Source: AP-15 sp963777435 (GTDB lineage Bacteria; Pseudomonadota; Alphaproteobacteria; ATCC43930; CGMCC-115725). From it: DNA of 64,000 nucleotides. Of this stretch, positions 35,787 to 45,601 are shown piece after piece. The notes below the pieces were generated by a model. It made no database searches and had not been told where the DNA came from. It saw only the letters and a list, made by a program, of their open reading frames with translations. Each line of letters begins with the position of its first letter. The first letter of the stretch is position 1. The DNA lies in assembly GCA_963777435.1 (NCBI GenBank), contig CAVZQT010000001.1, positions 186,001 through 250,000 of the forward strand. The letters are read 5' to 3'. Made by a program: the position numbers and the translations under genes.

Positions 35787-37115
35787 ATGTTTCCAGATCC
35801 TTGGCTTTTGACGTTCTTGGTGTTCGCCGTGCTGGTGGCGCTCGGCTCGAGCTCCGGCCTGATCAATGAGCGTTTGTGGATTTCAGAGCCCCTTGTCTGC
35901 GGGCTGGTCGGAGTAGCACTCGGGCCCGTCGGGCTCAGCCTGGTACATATCAATCCCGGCAAGGACCCAGCCTCGGCGGCTGTGCTGTCCGAAACCGCTC
36001 GCGTTACCCTGGCGATCGCCGTCGCCGGCGCCGCCATCCGATTGCCGCGCGGCTGGCTAAGAGCAAACTGGCGCGGTCTCGCCGTAGCGCTCGGTCCCGG
36101 CATGATTTTGATGTGGGGTGCTAGTGCGCTCGTCGCCGCTACCGTGCTCGGCACCCCGCTTATGACGGCGCTTCTGATCGCGGCCGCGGTAGCCCCGACC
36201 GACCCGGTGCTGTCGGCCCCGTTGCTGACCGGGCGGCTGGCGAGCCAGGCGGTGCCGGTCGATCTCCGACACGGTCTTACCGCCGAGAGCGGGGTCAATG
36301 ACGGCCTCGCTCTGCCACTCGTGATGCTTCCGGTTTTGCTGCTGAGCCAAAAGCCGGCCGCGGCATGGCCCGAATGGCTGGGTCACGTTCTGCTCTACGA
36401 AATTGGTTGCGGTGTCGTCGTCGGCGCGATCGGCGGTTGGCTCACCTGCCGGCTATTGCAGTGGGCTAAAAGCCGTCCGGATTCTCAACGGGCCTCGCTG
36501 CTCACCGCGGTGATCGCGCTCGCCCTGATGGTGCTTGCCGGTGCGAGGCTGCTGGACAGCGATGGTGTCCTGGCGGCGTTTGTCGCCGGCGCCGTCTTGA
36601 ACCAGGGAAACTGGGACACCGACATCGAGCAGCAAACCGAACGTTTCAATGAGGCACTGGCGCGCTTTTTCGATCTGCCGATCATAATCTTGTTTGGCGC
36701 GGTCCTGCCGTGGCACGATTGGGCGGCTCTCGGTTGGCGCGGAATTGGCTTCGCAGTGGCGATATTGCTGCTGCGCCGCCCTCCGACATGGTTGCTGCTG
36801 GGGCGGCTGATGCCTTGGACCCGGGATATTCGCGAGGCGTTGTTCGCGGGCTGGTTTGGGCCGATCGGCGCGGCCGCTTTGTTCTATGCGATGCTGATCC
36901 AGAAGCGGACCGGGTTGACGACGATTTGGCCGGCGGTGAGCCTCGTGGTTGTAGCGTCCGTACTGGCCCATGGGACCACTGGGACGCCACTGACCTGGAT
37001 ATTCGGTCGGGCGCGATCGGGCTCAGTGGAGCTCGGCGACCCACAGCCGGCGAGCGATGAGCCGCAAACGCCTGACCGAGGCGAGGCCGATCGCGAGCCG
37101 CAATCCGTCACGTAA
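35787..37115 (+). CDS. CPA1-family sodium/proton antiporter
   Basis: 442 residues with about 12 hydrophobic segments. LVCGLVGVALGPVGLSLVHI at the start, AAVAPTDPVLSAPLLTG (the conserved P-T-D-P of NhaP-type carriers) and RHGLTAESGVNDGLALPLVM, which holds the ion-binding acids ESGxND. The C-terminal 30 residues are hydrophilic (DEPQTPDRGEADREPQ). It exchanges Na+ or K+ for H+ across the inner membrane. The start at 35787 (MFPDPWLLTF) is chosen since the extension to 35706 is Cys-rich and not conserved. Confidence 0.85.
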   Translation: MFPDPWLLTFLVFAVLVALGSSSGLINERLWISEPLVCGLVGVALGPVGLSLVHINPGKDPASAAVLSETARVTLAIAVAGAAIRLPRGWLRANWRGLAVALGPGMILMWGASALVAATVLGTPLMTALLIAAAVAPTDPVLSAPLLTGRLASQAVPVDLRHGLTAESGVNDGLALPLVMLPVLLLSQKPAAAWPEWLGHVLLYEIGCGVVVGAIGGWLTCRLLQWAKSRPDSQRASLLTAVIALALMVLAGARLLDSDGVLAAFVAGAVLNQGNWDTDIEQQTERFNEALARFFDLPIIILFGAVLPWHDWAALGWRGIGFAVAILLLRRPPTWLLLGRLMPWTRDIREALFAGWFGPIGAAALFYAMLIQKRTGLTTIWPAVSLVVVASVLAHGTTGTPLTWIFGRARSGSVELGDPQPASDEPQTPDRGEADREPQSVT

Positions 37116-37139
37116 CCGCGATCTGAACCCCCAAGGGCC

Positions 37140-38117
37140 TCACGTCGCGACGACAACATTAATCAAGGGCTCGCCGCGCACGAAACGGGTCAGATTTTCG
37201 GCGACTTCATCCCTGCGGCGGCGGACCATCCCTGCGGTCCAGCCGGAATTGTGCGGGGTGACAATCACGTTCGGCAGTTCGTGAAACGGATACCGCGAGC
37301 CGCGTCGGTTGGGCTCGGCTGAAGTTGGATACTGCCACCAGACGTCGATTGCCGCGCCGCCAAGACGGCCGCGCACCAGCGCCTCGTAAAGCGCGTCTTC
37401 ATCGACGACCTGGCCGCGCGCGATGTTAATCAGAAATGCCGTGGGCTTCATCAACGCGAGCCGGCGCGCATCCATGAGGCCGGTGGTCTCGGGACCGAGC
37501 GCGGTGCATAGTGCGAGCGTGTCGCATTGCGGCAGCATCTGATCGAGTTCGGCCAGCGGATAGACGCGCTCGACGCCGTCTTCAACCGCGCGCGGCGTGC
37601 GGTTAGCGGCGAGGATACGACAGCCGAATGGTGCTGCGCGGCGCGCGACCTCCCGGCCGACCCTCCCGTAACCGACGATGCCCAAGGTCGAGCCGCGGAC
37701 TTCGCCGTGAGGCGGGCCGCCTTCGACCCAACTCGTGCGCCACGAGCCGCGCTCACGAAACTCGCCGGCTATCCCGAATAGACGATGGTGCAGCGCCAGC
37801 ATCGTCATGACAACGTATTCCGCGATCGCGGTCTCGTGACCGAAGGCGTTGCAGACCGTGATGCCGGCGGAGAGGACATCGAGGTCGAACAGATCGACCC
37901 CGGTCGCAACCGACTGCACGAGCCGCACCTTTGGCGCCGATCCGTAATCGCGCCGCCAATGGTTGCTGACGAGAATGTCAGCGGCGGCCGCCGCTGCTGG
38001 TAAACGGGCGCGGTCAATTGGGTCGTCGAGGATCTCGACCTCGAGCGAAGCCGGCAACTTCGCCTTTATCCCTTCAGCGGTATCCGCGGCGACCCGGCCG
38101 AGAAATAGCGCTTTCAC
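37140..38117 (-). CDS. D-2-hydroxyacid dehydrogenase family protein
   Basis: 325 residues. Nucleotide fold LGIVGYGRVGREVARRAAPF (GxGxxG), the active Arg in LCTALGPETTGLMD context, Glu and His in TAGMVRR/TPHNSGWTAG (TPHxSG(W/A)T is the family His motif). LINIARGQVVDEDALYEAL is also characteristic. NAD-dependent reduction of a 2-keto acid or oxidation of phosphoglycerate-like substrates; which is not clear. It is convergent with the antiporter, the stops being 24 bp apart. Confidence 0.86.
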   Translation of the reverse strand: MKALFLGRVAADTAEGIKAKLPASLEVEILDDPIDRARLPAAAAAADILVSNHWRRDYGSAPKVRLVQSVATGVDLFDLDVLSAGITVCNAFGHETAIAEYVVMTMLALHHRLFGIAGEFRERGSWRTSWVEGGPPHGEVRGSTLGIVGYGRVGREVARRAAPFGCRILAANRTPRAVEDGVERVYPLAELDQMLPQCDTLALCTALGPETTGLMDARRLALMKPTAFLINIARGQVVDEDALYEALVRGRLGGAAIDVWWQYPTSAEPNRRGSRYPFHELPNVIVTPHNSGWTAGMVRRRRDEVAENLTRFVRGEPLINVVVAT

Positions 38118-38304
38118 GTGTTCCGCTGCCCGACTAGGACGAGCGGGAAATCGTTCCAGGGCAACCGGACGGTTACGGTCTTCATAAATTTCACCGCGAT
38201 CATAGCTTCGGAATAGAGCGACAGCTTAACCGCCAGCAAACAAACACGCCACCAAGCGCAGCGGATACTGTTCTCGCCCTCAGTCCATATTTTAAAAGGG
38301 TTTG

Positions 38305-39402
38305 CTAGGCGCGGCGAGTGGCGAAGTCGATGCGCGGGTCGATCAGCATATAGGTCAGGTCGCTGACCAGCTTCAGCAGCAAGCCGACCAGTGTGTACAC
38401 GTACAGCGTGCCGAACATGATCGGATAGTCGCGGTTGATCGCCGCCTCAAAGCCCAGCAATCCAAGCCCGTCGAGTGAAAAGATCACCTCGATCAGCAAG
38501 GCCCCGGTAAACAGAATCCCGACAAGGGCCGCCGGGAAGCCGGCGACGACCAACAGCATCGCGTTGCGAAACACGTGACCATAGAGGACCCGGTGCTCGG
38601 TCAAGCCTTTGGCGCGCGCGGTCAAGACATATTGCTTGTTGATCTCGTCGAGGAAGCAATTCTTGGTCAGCATTGTCAGGGTGGCAAACCCCGAGATCAC
38701 TAAGGCGGTGATCGGCAGCGCGATGTGCCAGAAATAATCGGCGATCCGCATCGGCCATGACAGCGAGGCCCAATTGTCGCTGACCAGCCCGCGCAACGGA
38801 AATATCGACAGATAACTGCCGCCGGCAAACAAGACGATCAGCAGCACCGCGAATAGAAAGCTCGGCACGGCGTAGCCGACGATGATGACGGCGCTGCTCC
38901 ACACATCGAGACGGCTGCCGTCGCGCACCGCTTTCTTGATACCGAGCGGGATCGAGACGAGATAGGTGATCAACGTCGTCCACAGCCCGATCGAAATCGA
39001 CACCGGCAATTTGGACTTGATCAGGTCGACGACGCGCTCGTCGCGGAAAAAGCTCTTGCCGAAATTAAACGTCAGGTAATTGCGCATCATCAGCGCAAAG
39101 CGGGTTAGCGGCGGCTTGTCAAAGCCGTATTGCTTTTCGAGTTCCTTGATCAATGCCGGATCGATGCCGCGCGCACCGCGGTAGCGCGAGTTGACCGCGG
39201 CACTCGTGACAGAGGGCATCTTGACCTCGCCGGTGCCGCCGCTGACCCGCTCGGTGGCGCTCACTCCTTCGCCCTTCAGGCGCGCGATCATCTGCTCGAC
39301 TGGGCCACCGGGTGCGGCCTGAACGATCACAAAATTCACGACCATGATCGCGAACAGCGTCGGGATGATCAGCAAAATACGCCTGAGCGCGTAGGCGATC
39401 AT
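38305..39402 (-). CDS. yejB: Peptide-type ABC transporter permease YejB
   Basis: 365 residues, an inner-membrane permease of the oligopeptide class. The start AYALRRILLIIPTLFAIMVV and GGPVEQMIARLKGEG, with the roughly 60-residue periplasmic insertion containing IDPALIKELEKQYGFDKPP, is the specific YejB form. The permease loop is near LTARAKGLTEHRVLYGHVFR. It should work with YejA (encoded next) and with YejE and YejF, which do not follow it: downstream is a dehydrogenase. The Yej system takes up microcin C-type peptides in E. coli. Confidence 0.9.
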   Translation of the reverse strand: MIAYALRRILLIIPTLFAIMVVNFVIVQAAPGGPVEQMIARLKGEGVSATERVSGGTGEVKMPSVTSAAVNSRYRGARGIDPALIKELEKQYGFDKPPLTRFALMMRNYLTFNFGKSFFRDERVVDLIKSKLPVSISIGLWTTLITYLVSIPLGIKKAVRDGSRLDVWSSAVIIVGYAVPSFLFAVLLIVLFAGGSYLSIFPLRGLVSDNWASLSWPMRIADYFWHIALPITALVISGFATLTMLTKNCFLDEINKQYVLTARAKGLTEHRVLYGHVFRNAMLLVVAGFPAALVGILFTGALLIEVIFSLDGLGLLGFEAAINRDYPIMFGTLYVYTLVGLLLKLVSDLTYMLIDPRIDFATRRA

Positions 39403-39420
39403 CGGCCAGCTTGCACGATC

Positions 39421-39745
39421 TTGTCATTGCGAGTTCCCACCGGCGGTCTCGCCGACCCGCCCCCTGTGCGAGCCAGGGGCAAGCTCTGAAATCAAACCGC
39501 TGCCATGCCGCTTTCCCGGCGAAAGCCGGGAGCCACCGATCCACCTGCCGTGTGCTCGAAAGGTGGGCTCCGGCCTTCGCCGGGGCAGCGTTTTAACGGA
39601 TGAGACCTCTGAGCCATCGTGTTTCTTGTTAGGAGCGCCCGGGTCGGCGTTATGCGCAGCCCGAGCACAGGCTCCACGATGAAGCAATCTCGGTGCACGT
39701 ACTGCGTCCGCGCCGGATTGCGGCGCTTCGCTCACAATGACAATA
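39421..39745 (+). repeat. Cluster of palindromic intergenic repeats between yejA and yejB
   Basis: About 325 bp bordered by TGTCATTGCGAG (39422) and its near inverse CTCACAATGACA (39730-39741). Inside are the hairpins TCCCGGC-GAAA-GCCGGGA (39514-39531), GCCCCTGG/CCAGGGGC-like arms around 39463-39481, and the 33 bp unit shared with 32239-32271 (inverted, 39563-39595). The border sequence recalls the TCATTGCGAGCG-type repeats of alphaproteobacteria. It probably arose by nested insertion of non-autonomous elements into the yejA-yejB spacer. Confidence 0.6.
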
Positions 39746-39773
39746 CATTCGATCACTGTTTCGTCACCTCGCC

Positions 39774-41604
39774 CTACTGTTTCGTCACCTCACCCTTTTT
39801 CGCTTCGACCGATTTTTCGGCGCTGGGATCGACCCACCAGGTGTCGAGGCCGACCGCATATTTGGGCGACACCGCGGGGCGGCGGAATTTGTCCCAATAG
39901 GCAATTCGGAATGCCGACAAATGATACTGCGGGATCAAGTAGTATCCATACTGCAATACCCGGTCGAGTGCGCGCGTATGGGCGACGAGGCTAGGCCGGT
40001 CGGGCGACTGGATCAGCTCTTCGACCAGCGCATCGACGGCTTTGTTCTTGATGCCGAGAACATTGCGGCTTCCTTGTTCGTCAGCTGCTTGCGAGCCCCA
40101 ATATTCGCGCTGCTCGTTGCCGGGCGACAGCGACTCGGGAAAGAGCACAATCGTCATGTCGTAGTCGAAAGTCTCCATCCGCCTTTCATACTGCGCGGTG
40201 TCGACAGTTCGCACCCGCGCGGTGATCCCCATCCGCTTGAGATTGTCGGCAAAGGGAAGCGCAATACGTTCGAATTGCGGGTTGTCGAGCAGGATCTCGA
40301 ATTCGAAAGGCTGACCGGTCTTGGCGTTGACCAATTTTTCGTCCTTAAAGGTCCAACCGGCCTCCATCAGCAATTTAAGCGCTTTTCTCAGCCCGTCGCG
40401 GATGTTGCCGGAGCCGTCGTATTTTGGCGGATCGTATTCGGTCGTGAATACCGCCTCCGGGATCTGGCCGCGGAATTTGTCCAGGATCTGCAGTTCCGGC
40501 CCTTGCGGCACACCGGTCGCGGCGAGTTCGGAATTGTCGAAATAACTGCGCGTGCGGGTGTAGGCGCCGTAGAACAAATTCTTGTTCGACCACTCGAAAT
40601 CGAAAGCATAAGCGAGCGCCTCGCGCACCCGCGGGTCCTGAAAGATCGGCCGCCGCAAATTATAGCCGAACCCTTGCATGCCGCTCGGCAATCCGTTGGG
40701 GATCTGCTCTTTTTTAATCGAGACCGTTGCGCAACGCCGGCGAGTCGTATCCGGTTGCCCAGTCCTTTGACGAGTTTTCGAGGCGAACGTCGTACTGCCC
40801 GGCTTTGAATGCTTCGAGCGCGATCGTCGCGTCGCGATAATAGTCGTAGCGGATCGTGTCGACGTTATACCGCCCTTTGTTGACCGGGAGATCGGCGCCC
40901 CAGTAATCCTTGACCCGGCTGTAGGTAATTGAACGGCCGGGGTCCAAAGACTTAACCTTGTACGGTCCGCTGCCAAGTGGCGGCGTCAGCGTCGTTTTGG
41001 CAAAATCGCGGGCTGACCAGTACGCCTTCGATAACACCGGCATCTGGCCGAGGATCTGTGGCAATTCGCGGTTCTTTGCCGATTTGAAATAGAAGCGGAC
41101 GCCGCGATCGCCTTCCTGCTCGACCTTGGTGACATCGCCATAATATTCGCGATAAGAGGGCAATCCCTTTTTCTGCAATGTCTCGAACGTCCAGATGACA
41201 TCGGCCGGGGTCATCGGCGTGCCATCATGAAACCGCGCTTCCTTGCGCAGCGTGTAGAGCACGGACAATTTGTCCGCGGCGAGGTCGATGGTTTTGGCGA
41301 CGAGGCCGTATTCGCTGGCCGGCTCGTCTTGTGACGAGGCGGACAAGGTGTCGAAGATCAGGCTGATGCCGGCGGCTGGCACCCCATTGATGACAAACGG
41401 GTTCAGCGTGTCATAGGTGCCGATTGCCGAATACCGCATTGTGCCGCCTTTTGGCGCCTGCGGATTGGTGTAGTCGAAATGGGTAAAGCCGGGCTGGTAT
41501 TTGAGATCGCCAAACAGCGACATGCCCTCGCTCGGCGCCGCCTGGGCGCCACCGGTCACGAGCAGCAGAATCAACGCAGCCGTGACCGCCGATACTTTAC
41601 CCAT
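39774..41604 (-). CDS. yejA: Peptide-binding protein YejA (one apparent frameshift)
   Basis: A family 5 solute-binding protein of about 609 residues when repaired. The signal peptide (VSAVTAALILLLVTGGAQA) precedes FGDLKYQPGFTHFDYTNPQA and LFGDLKY, typical for YejA; ARFHDGTPMTPADVIWTFE is the family 5 marker. The frame ends early after SPALRNGLD, and the remainder (IPNGLPSGMQGFGYNLRRPI, REALAYAFDFEW) goes on in another frame. One surplus base at about 40720 explains it. yejB follows after the repeat cluster. Periplasmic. Confidence 0.88.
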
Positions 41605-41632
41605 ACCCTTGTCCCTTTGACCTTAGACCCGT

Positions 41633-42370
41633 TCAGCCGGTGATGATCGTCAATGCCTGTGCGTGCGCCCGCCGGTCGCCGGCGACGAGCACGCGCCCGT
41701 CAGAAGCGAGGCTCAGCTTTTCGCCCCGCCAGTCGGTGGCGATACCGCCCGCTCCTTCGACAATCGGGATGATCGCGCAGAAATCGTACGGTTTGAGACT
41801 GGCTTCAAGTACGAGATCGATGAAACCGGCGGCCAGCAACCCATAGGCATAACAATCGGCGCCAAAGCGGGTCAGCTTGGCTGCGGCGGAGACGCGGGCG
41901 AAGCCGTCGGCATCGGGTCCGCGAAACATGTCGGGTGTCGTCGCAAACAGCGTGGCGGCGGCGAGTCCCGGGCAAGCGCGGCAATGGATCGACGCGCCGT
42001 TCAGCGTGCTCTGCCGCCCGATGCCGCCGAGCCAGCGCTCGCCAAGAATAGGCTGGTCGATGACGCCGAGGATCGGGCTCCCGCGATGGGTCAACGCGAT
42101 CAAGGTGCCAAACAATGGCACCCCGCTGATAAACGATTTGGTCCCGTCGATCGGATCGAGAACCCAGACGAACTCGGCCGTTTCGCGCACCCGGCCGAAT
42201 TCCTCGCCGACGATGCCGTGATCCGGAAATCGCCGCTCGATCAGTTCGCGCATTGCCTGCTCGGCGGCGCGGTCGGCGGCGGTCACCGGGGTCTGATCGG
42301 GTTTGTCGTCGATCGCGAGGGCGGCGGTCCGGAAATACGGTCGGATTGCCGCACCGGCGGCGTCGGCCAA
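41633..42370 (-). CDS. hisN: Inositol monophosphatase family protein, histidinol-phosphatase type
   Basis: About 245 residues. Metal-binding acids: Glu-Glu in HGIVGEEFG, and WVLDPIDGTKSFISG with the Asp-Pro-Ile-Asp-Gly motif; a late Asp in KPYDFCAIIPIVEGAGG. The order and the KSFISGVP stretch resemble HisN, which cuts histidinol phosphate in alphaproteobacteria and actinobacteria; generic sugar-phosphate phosphatase is the alternative. The start is weak: the TTG at 42370 is used, but conserved-looking sequence (LPDLESYLVLAS) extends about 18 codons upstream with no standard start codon. Confidence 0.75.
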   Translation of the reverse strand: MADAAGAAIRPYFRTAALAIDDKPDQTPVTAADRAAEQAMRELIERRFPDHGIVGEEFGRVRETAEFVWVLDPIDGTKSFISGVPLFGTLIALTHRGSPILGVIDQPILGERWLGGIGRQSTLNGASIHCRACPGLAAATLFATTPDMFRGPDADGFARVSAAAKLTRFGADCYAYGLLAAGFIDLVLEASLKPYDFCAIIPIVEGAGGIATDWRGEKLSLASDGRVLVAGDRRAHAQALTIITG

Positions 42371-42434
42371 ATCCGATGCCAGAACAAGATAGGATTCGAG
42401 ATCGGGCAGCGGCGCGGACCTCAGTAAACGAACG

Positions 42435-42956
42435 CTATTTCAGGCTTTGCAGATAGGCGATGACGTCGGCCCGCTCCTGCGCCTTTGGAATCCCGGCAAA
42501 GCTCATCTTTGTCCCGGATGCAAACTGCTGCGGATTGTTGAGCCACTCATTCAGCAGTTCGGGGTCCCATTTCTTTCCTTTATGCGCCTGCAATGCCGAG
42601 GAGAACGCATAGCCGCCGCGATCCTCAGCGATCGGTTCGCCAACGACGTCCCACAGATTCGGTCCGATCTTGTTTGGACCGCCCTTAGTAAAGCTGTGGC
42701 ACACCTGACAGACTTTGGTGTCCTGCTCGCCTTTTTTAGCATCGGCTTTGGCGAGCAATGGCGCGATCGGTTCGAGCTTTGGTGCGGCGGCCTGTTCGGC
42801 CGGCGCGGGACTGGCGGGCGCACCGGCGACCAGGAAAACTGGCTTTTCGAGCGGCCTTGGCTGAACCAGCATCGTCGACAAAATCCCGGCGACCATCGCG
42901 ATAATCAGCGCGGTCAATACCGAGGCAATGACCTTGTTCCACTCGAACGACGACAT
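42435..42956 (-). CDS. Membrane-anchored cytochrome c (class I)
   Basis: 173 residues. One N-terminal helix (VIASVLTALIIAMVAGILST) anchors the protein; then a Pro/Ala linker and a heme domain with CQVCH as the heme site and the Met ligand in GTKMSFAGIP. GGPNKIGPNLWDVVG and YAFSSALQAHKGKKWDPELL are typical of the cytochrome c2/cy type of alphaproteobacteria, which carries electrons between the bc1 complex and oxidases. Start at 42956. It is divergent from kdsB with 148 bp between, and lies next to the HisN gene. Confidence 0.9.
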   Translation of the reverse strand: MSSFEWNKVIASVLTALIIAMVAGILSTMLVQPRPLEKPVFLVAGAPASPAPAEQAAAPKLEPIAPLLAKADAKKGEQDTKVCQVCHSFTKGGPNKIGPNLWDVVGEPIAEDRGGYAFSSALQAHKGKKWDPELLNEWLNNPQQFASGTKMSFAGIPKAQERADVIAYLQSLK

Positions 42957-43104
42957 CAGCGCCCCATCCCACCGTGCCGGGTGCGGCAGGAAATCGAATT
43001 CCCCCCGAAAACTACCCAGCGATATCACGCTTCCAGCGTTGCCACGAACCGGGCATGTTGTCGCTGCCACAATCAAATCCGCCGCTGCGCAAACCGCCGT
43101 AATC

Positions 43105-43860
43105 ATGTCATCGCCGAAGAATCCGATCATCCTGATCCCGGCCCGGCTCGCCGCGACCCGGTTGCCGGGCAAGCCGCTTGCCGTTATCGCGGGGGCGCCA
43201 ATGATCGTCCATGTTTGGCGGCGCGCGGTAATGGCCGAAGCGGCCCCGGTCGTTGTCGCCTGCGGTAATCCTGAGATTGCCGCGGTGATCGAGAGCGTGG
43301 GCGGCCGGGCAGTGCTGACCGACCCGGAATTGCCGACCGGTTCCGACCGCATCCATCAGGCGATCCTGCGCCTCGACCCGGAGCGCCGCCATGACGCCAT
43401 CGTCAACGTCCAAGGCGATCTGCCGATGCTCGACCCCGCCGCGATCCATAAGGCGCTCGCGGGGCTAGCCGACCCGGAGGTCGATATCGCGACCTTGGCG
43501 GCGATTATCGAGGACCCCGCGGCACTCGCGGACACCAGTGTCAACAAGGTGGCCGCCGGGTTCCACGATCCAACCCAGCCGGCGCGGGCTTTGTACTTCA
43601 GCAAGGCGGTGGTGCCGTGGGGCGACGGGCCGCATTACGAACACATCGGGCTCTACGCCTATCGCCGCGCGGCGTTGGAGCGGTTTGTCACGCTGCCCCG
43701 CGGCGTGCTCGAACACCGCGAGCGGCTCGAACAATTGCGTGCGCTTGAAGCCGGCATGCGCATGGCAGTGAGCCTGATCGAGCCCGAACGCCTTGGCGTG
43801 CAGGTCGATACGCCGGCCGATCTCGACCGCGCCCGCCGGCTGATGCAACAACAGCACTGA
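43105..43860 (+). CDS. kdsB: 3-deoxy-manno-octulosonate cytidylyltransferase
   Basis: 251 residues. Activates KDO with CTP for lipopolysaccharide synthesis. ILIPARLAATRLPGKPL is the CTP-binding start, TGSDRIHQA and NVQGDLPMLDP follow (the common VQGDxP), and GLYAYRRAALERFV plus LEHRERLEQLRALEAG at the end complete the family pattern. Start is the ATG at 43105. pheA begins 5 bp after the stop. Confidence 0.93.
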   Translation: MSSPKNPIILIPARLAATRLPGKPLAVIAGAPMIVHVWRRAVMAEAAPVVVACGNPEIAAVIESVGGRAVLTDPELPTGSDRIHQAILRLDPERRHDAIVNVQGDLPMLDPAAIHKALAGLADPEVDIATLAAIIEDPAALADTSVNKVAAGFHDPTQPARALYFSKAVVPWGDGPHYEHIGLYAYRRAALERFVTLPRGVLEHRERLEQLRALEAGMRMAVSLIEPERLGVQVDTPADLDRARRLMQQQH

Positions 43861-43864
43861 AACG

Positions 43865-44746
43865 ATGGCCGAACCAAATCCCGAAATTGCTGACCCCCGG
43901 CAAACAATCGCATTTCAGGGCATGTTCGGGGCCTATTCCGATCTCGCCTGCCGGCACGTTTTCCCCGATATGGCGACCTTGCCGTGCAACCAGTTCGAGG
44001 ACGCATTTGCGGCGGTGCGCGAGGGACAGGCGTGGCTGGCGATGATACCGATCGAAAACTCGGTTGCCGGCCGCGTCGCCGATATCCACCATCTGATGCC
44101 CAATTCGGGATTGCATATCATCGCCGAGCACTACCAGCCGGTAAACCATCACCTGCTGGCGGTTCCGGGCGCGAGCCTTACCCAAATCCGCACCGTCAAG
44201 AGCCATGTCCAGGCATTATCGCAATGCCGCAAGCTGATCCGCGCGCTTGGGATCGAGCCCGTCGTCGCTGCCGACACCGCCGGGTCCGCAGCCGAAATCG
44301 CCGCCCGCGGTGATCCGACCGTGGCGGCGATCGCCTCCGAACTCGCTGGCAAGATCTATGGTCTGGTGTCGCTAAAAGAGAACATCGAAGACGCCGGACA
44401 TAATACGACCCGCTTTCTGATCATGTCGCGCGACGCAGCTCAACCGCAGCGCGGGACGCCGACGGTCACGACGTTTCTATTCCGGGTGCGCAATGTGCCA
44501 GCGGCCCTCTACAAGGCATTGGGCGGATTTGCGACCAACGGGGTCAATATGACCAAGCTTGAAAGCTACATGGTCGGCGGCGCTTTTACCGCAACGCAAT
44601 TCTATGCCGATGTCGAGGCGCATCCGGAGGATCGTCCGCTGGCGCTGGCGCTCGAAGAACTCGCCTTTTTCTCGCGCGAACTGAAGATTCTCGGCGTCTA
44701 TCCCGCCCATCCCTCGCGCATTGCGGCCTCGGCCGGCGCGGAATAA
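43865..44746 (+). CDS. pheA: Prephenate dehydratase
   Basis: 293 residues, monofunctional: no chorismate mutase domain. The start IAFQGMFGAYSDLACRHVFP, the middle MIPIENSVAGRVADIHHLM and the catalytic TRF element in HNTTRFLIMS show the dehydratase domain. A C-terminal ACT domain (FRVRNVPAALYKALGGFATN, then GVNMTKLESYMVGGAF) should bind phenylalanine and give feedback control; the normal ESRP is ESYM here. It turns prephenate into phenylpyruvate and is co-transcribed with kdsB. Confidence 0.93.
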   Translation: MAEPNPEIADPRQTIAFQGMFGAYSDLACRHVFPDMATLPCNQFEDAFAAVREGQAWLAMIPIENSVAGRVADIHHLMPNSGLHIIAEHYQPVNHHLLAVPGASLTQIRTVKSHVQALSQCRKLIRALGIEPVVAADTAGSAAEIAARGDPTVAAIASELAGKIYGLVSLKENIEDAGHNTTRFLIMSRDAAQPQRGTPTVTTFLFRVRNVPAALYKALGGFATNGVNMTKLESYMVGGAFTATQFYADVEAHPEDRPLALALEELAFFSRELKILGVYPAHPSRIAASAGAE

Positions 44747-44826
44747 ATCGCCTCCTGGCGAGGTCTCAAGGATTGAGACCAGCCCAGGTTCGGCGCAGTC
44801 GCACGACGGCAACTCGGGAGACACAG

Positions 44827-45384
44827 ATGACCAGGTCGGTAATGACGATGAGCGGCGGGGTTTTGGCAATTGCCGTGTTGGGTTTTGGTATGGCACTCGT
44901 TGCTCCGGCATTTGCCGATAGCGGCGACAGCAGCGGCAGCAAACCCGATACCAAGACGTGCGGCAAAGGCGAGGTCTGGGACAGCCGCAGCCAGAAATGC
45001 GTCAAGGCCGAAAATGGCGTGTTGCCGGACAAAAACTTCGCCGACAATGCCTATGCCTTGGCCCAAGCCGGGCGCTACGCCGAAGCGCTAGCGGTGCTCA
45101 ACATGATGAAGGACCCGAACACCGCGGTGGCGCTCAATTATCGCGGCTATGCAACGCGGCGAATGGGCCGCGTCGATGAGGGGATCAGTTATTATCTGAA
45201 ATCCGTCGCGCTCGATCCGAACTATTCGCAGGTGCGCGAATATTTGGGCGAGGCCTATGTCATAAAGGGCGATATCCGGCGCGCCGAAGAGCAGCTGCAT
45301 GCGATCAAGAAAATCTGCGGCGGCACCACTTGCGAGGAATACCAAAACCTCGCCGTGTTTATCGCCGATCCCGCGAAACTATAG
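44827..45384 (+). CDS. Secreted TPR protein
   Basis: 185 residues. A signal peptide (GVLAIAVLGFGMALVAPAFA) comes first, then CGKGEVWDSRSQKCVKA with two cysteines that may form a bridge, and two to three tetratricopeptide repeats (DNAYALAQAGRYAEALAVLN, VALNYRGYATRRMGRVDEGI, VREYLGEAYVIKGDIRRAEE). A periplasmic scaffolding role is likely; partner unknown. The start has GGGAGA upstream and is 80 bp after pheA, so it may have its own promoter. The 215 bp behind it hold no gene. Confidence 0.8.
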   Translation: MTRSVMTMSGGVLAIAVLGFGMALVAPAFADSGDSSGSKPDTKTCGKGEVWDSRSQKCVKAENGVLPDKNFADNAYALAQAGRYAEALAVLNMMKDPNTAVALNYRGYATRRMGRVDEGISYYLKSVALDPNYSQVREYLGEAYVIKGDIRRAEEQLHAIKKICGGTTCEEYQNLAVFIADPAKL

Positions 45385-45601
45385 GCAACTCATCACAGCG
45401 GGATTGCTTCGTCTCAGTAAACTCCGCAAAGCATTCCCGTGAGGCGTGCATCGACAGGGTAAGGGCTTCGGTGTAGCCCGTCTACGCGCATTCAACCGCC
45501 CCGATTAACGATAAAAGCATAATCGGAACCTCCCCGTTCGCCCCCCGTTGGGGGACTAAGCCATGGCATGGCGACGGCTTTACTCATCACGGGGATGTCC
45601 G

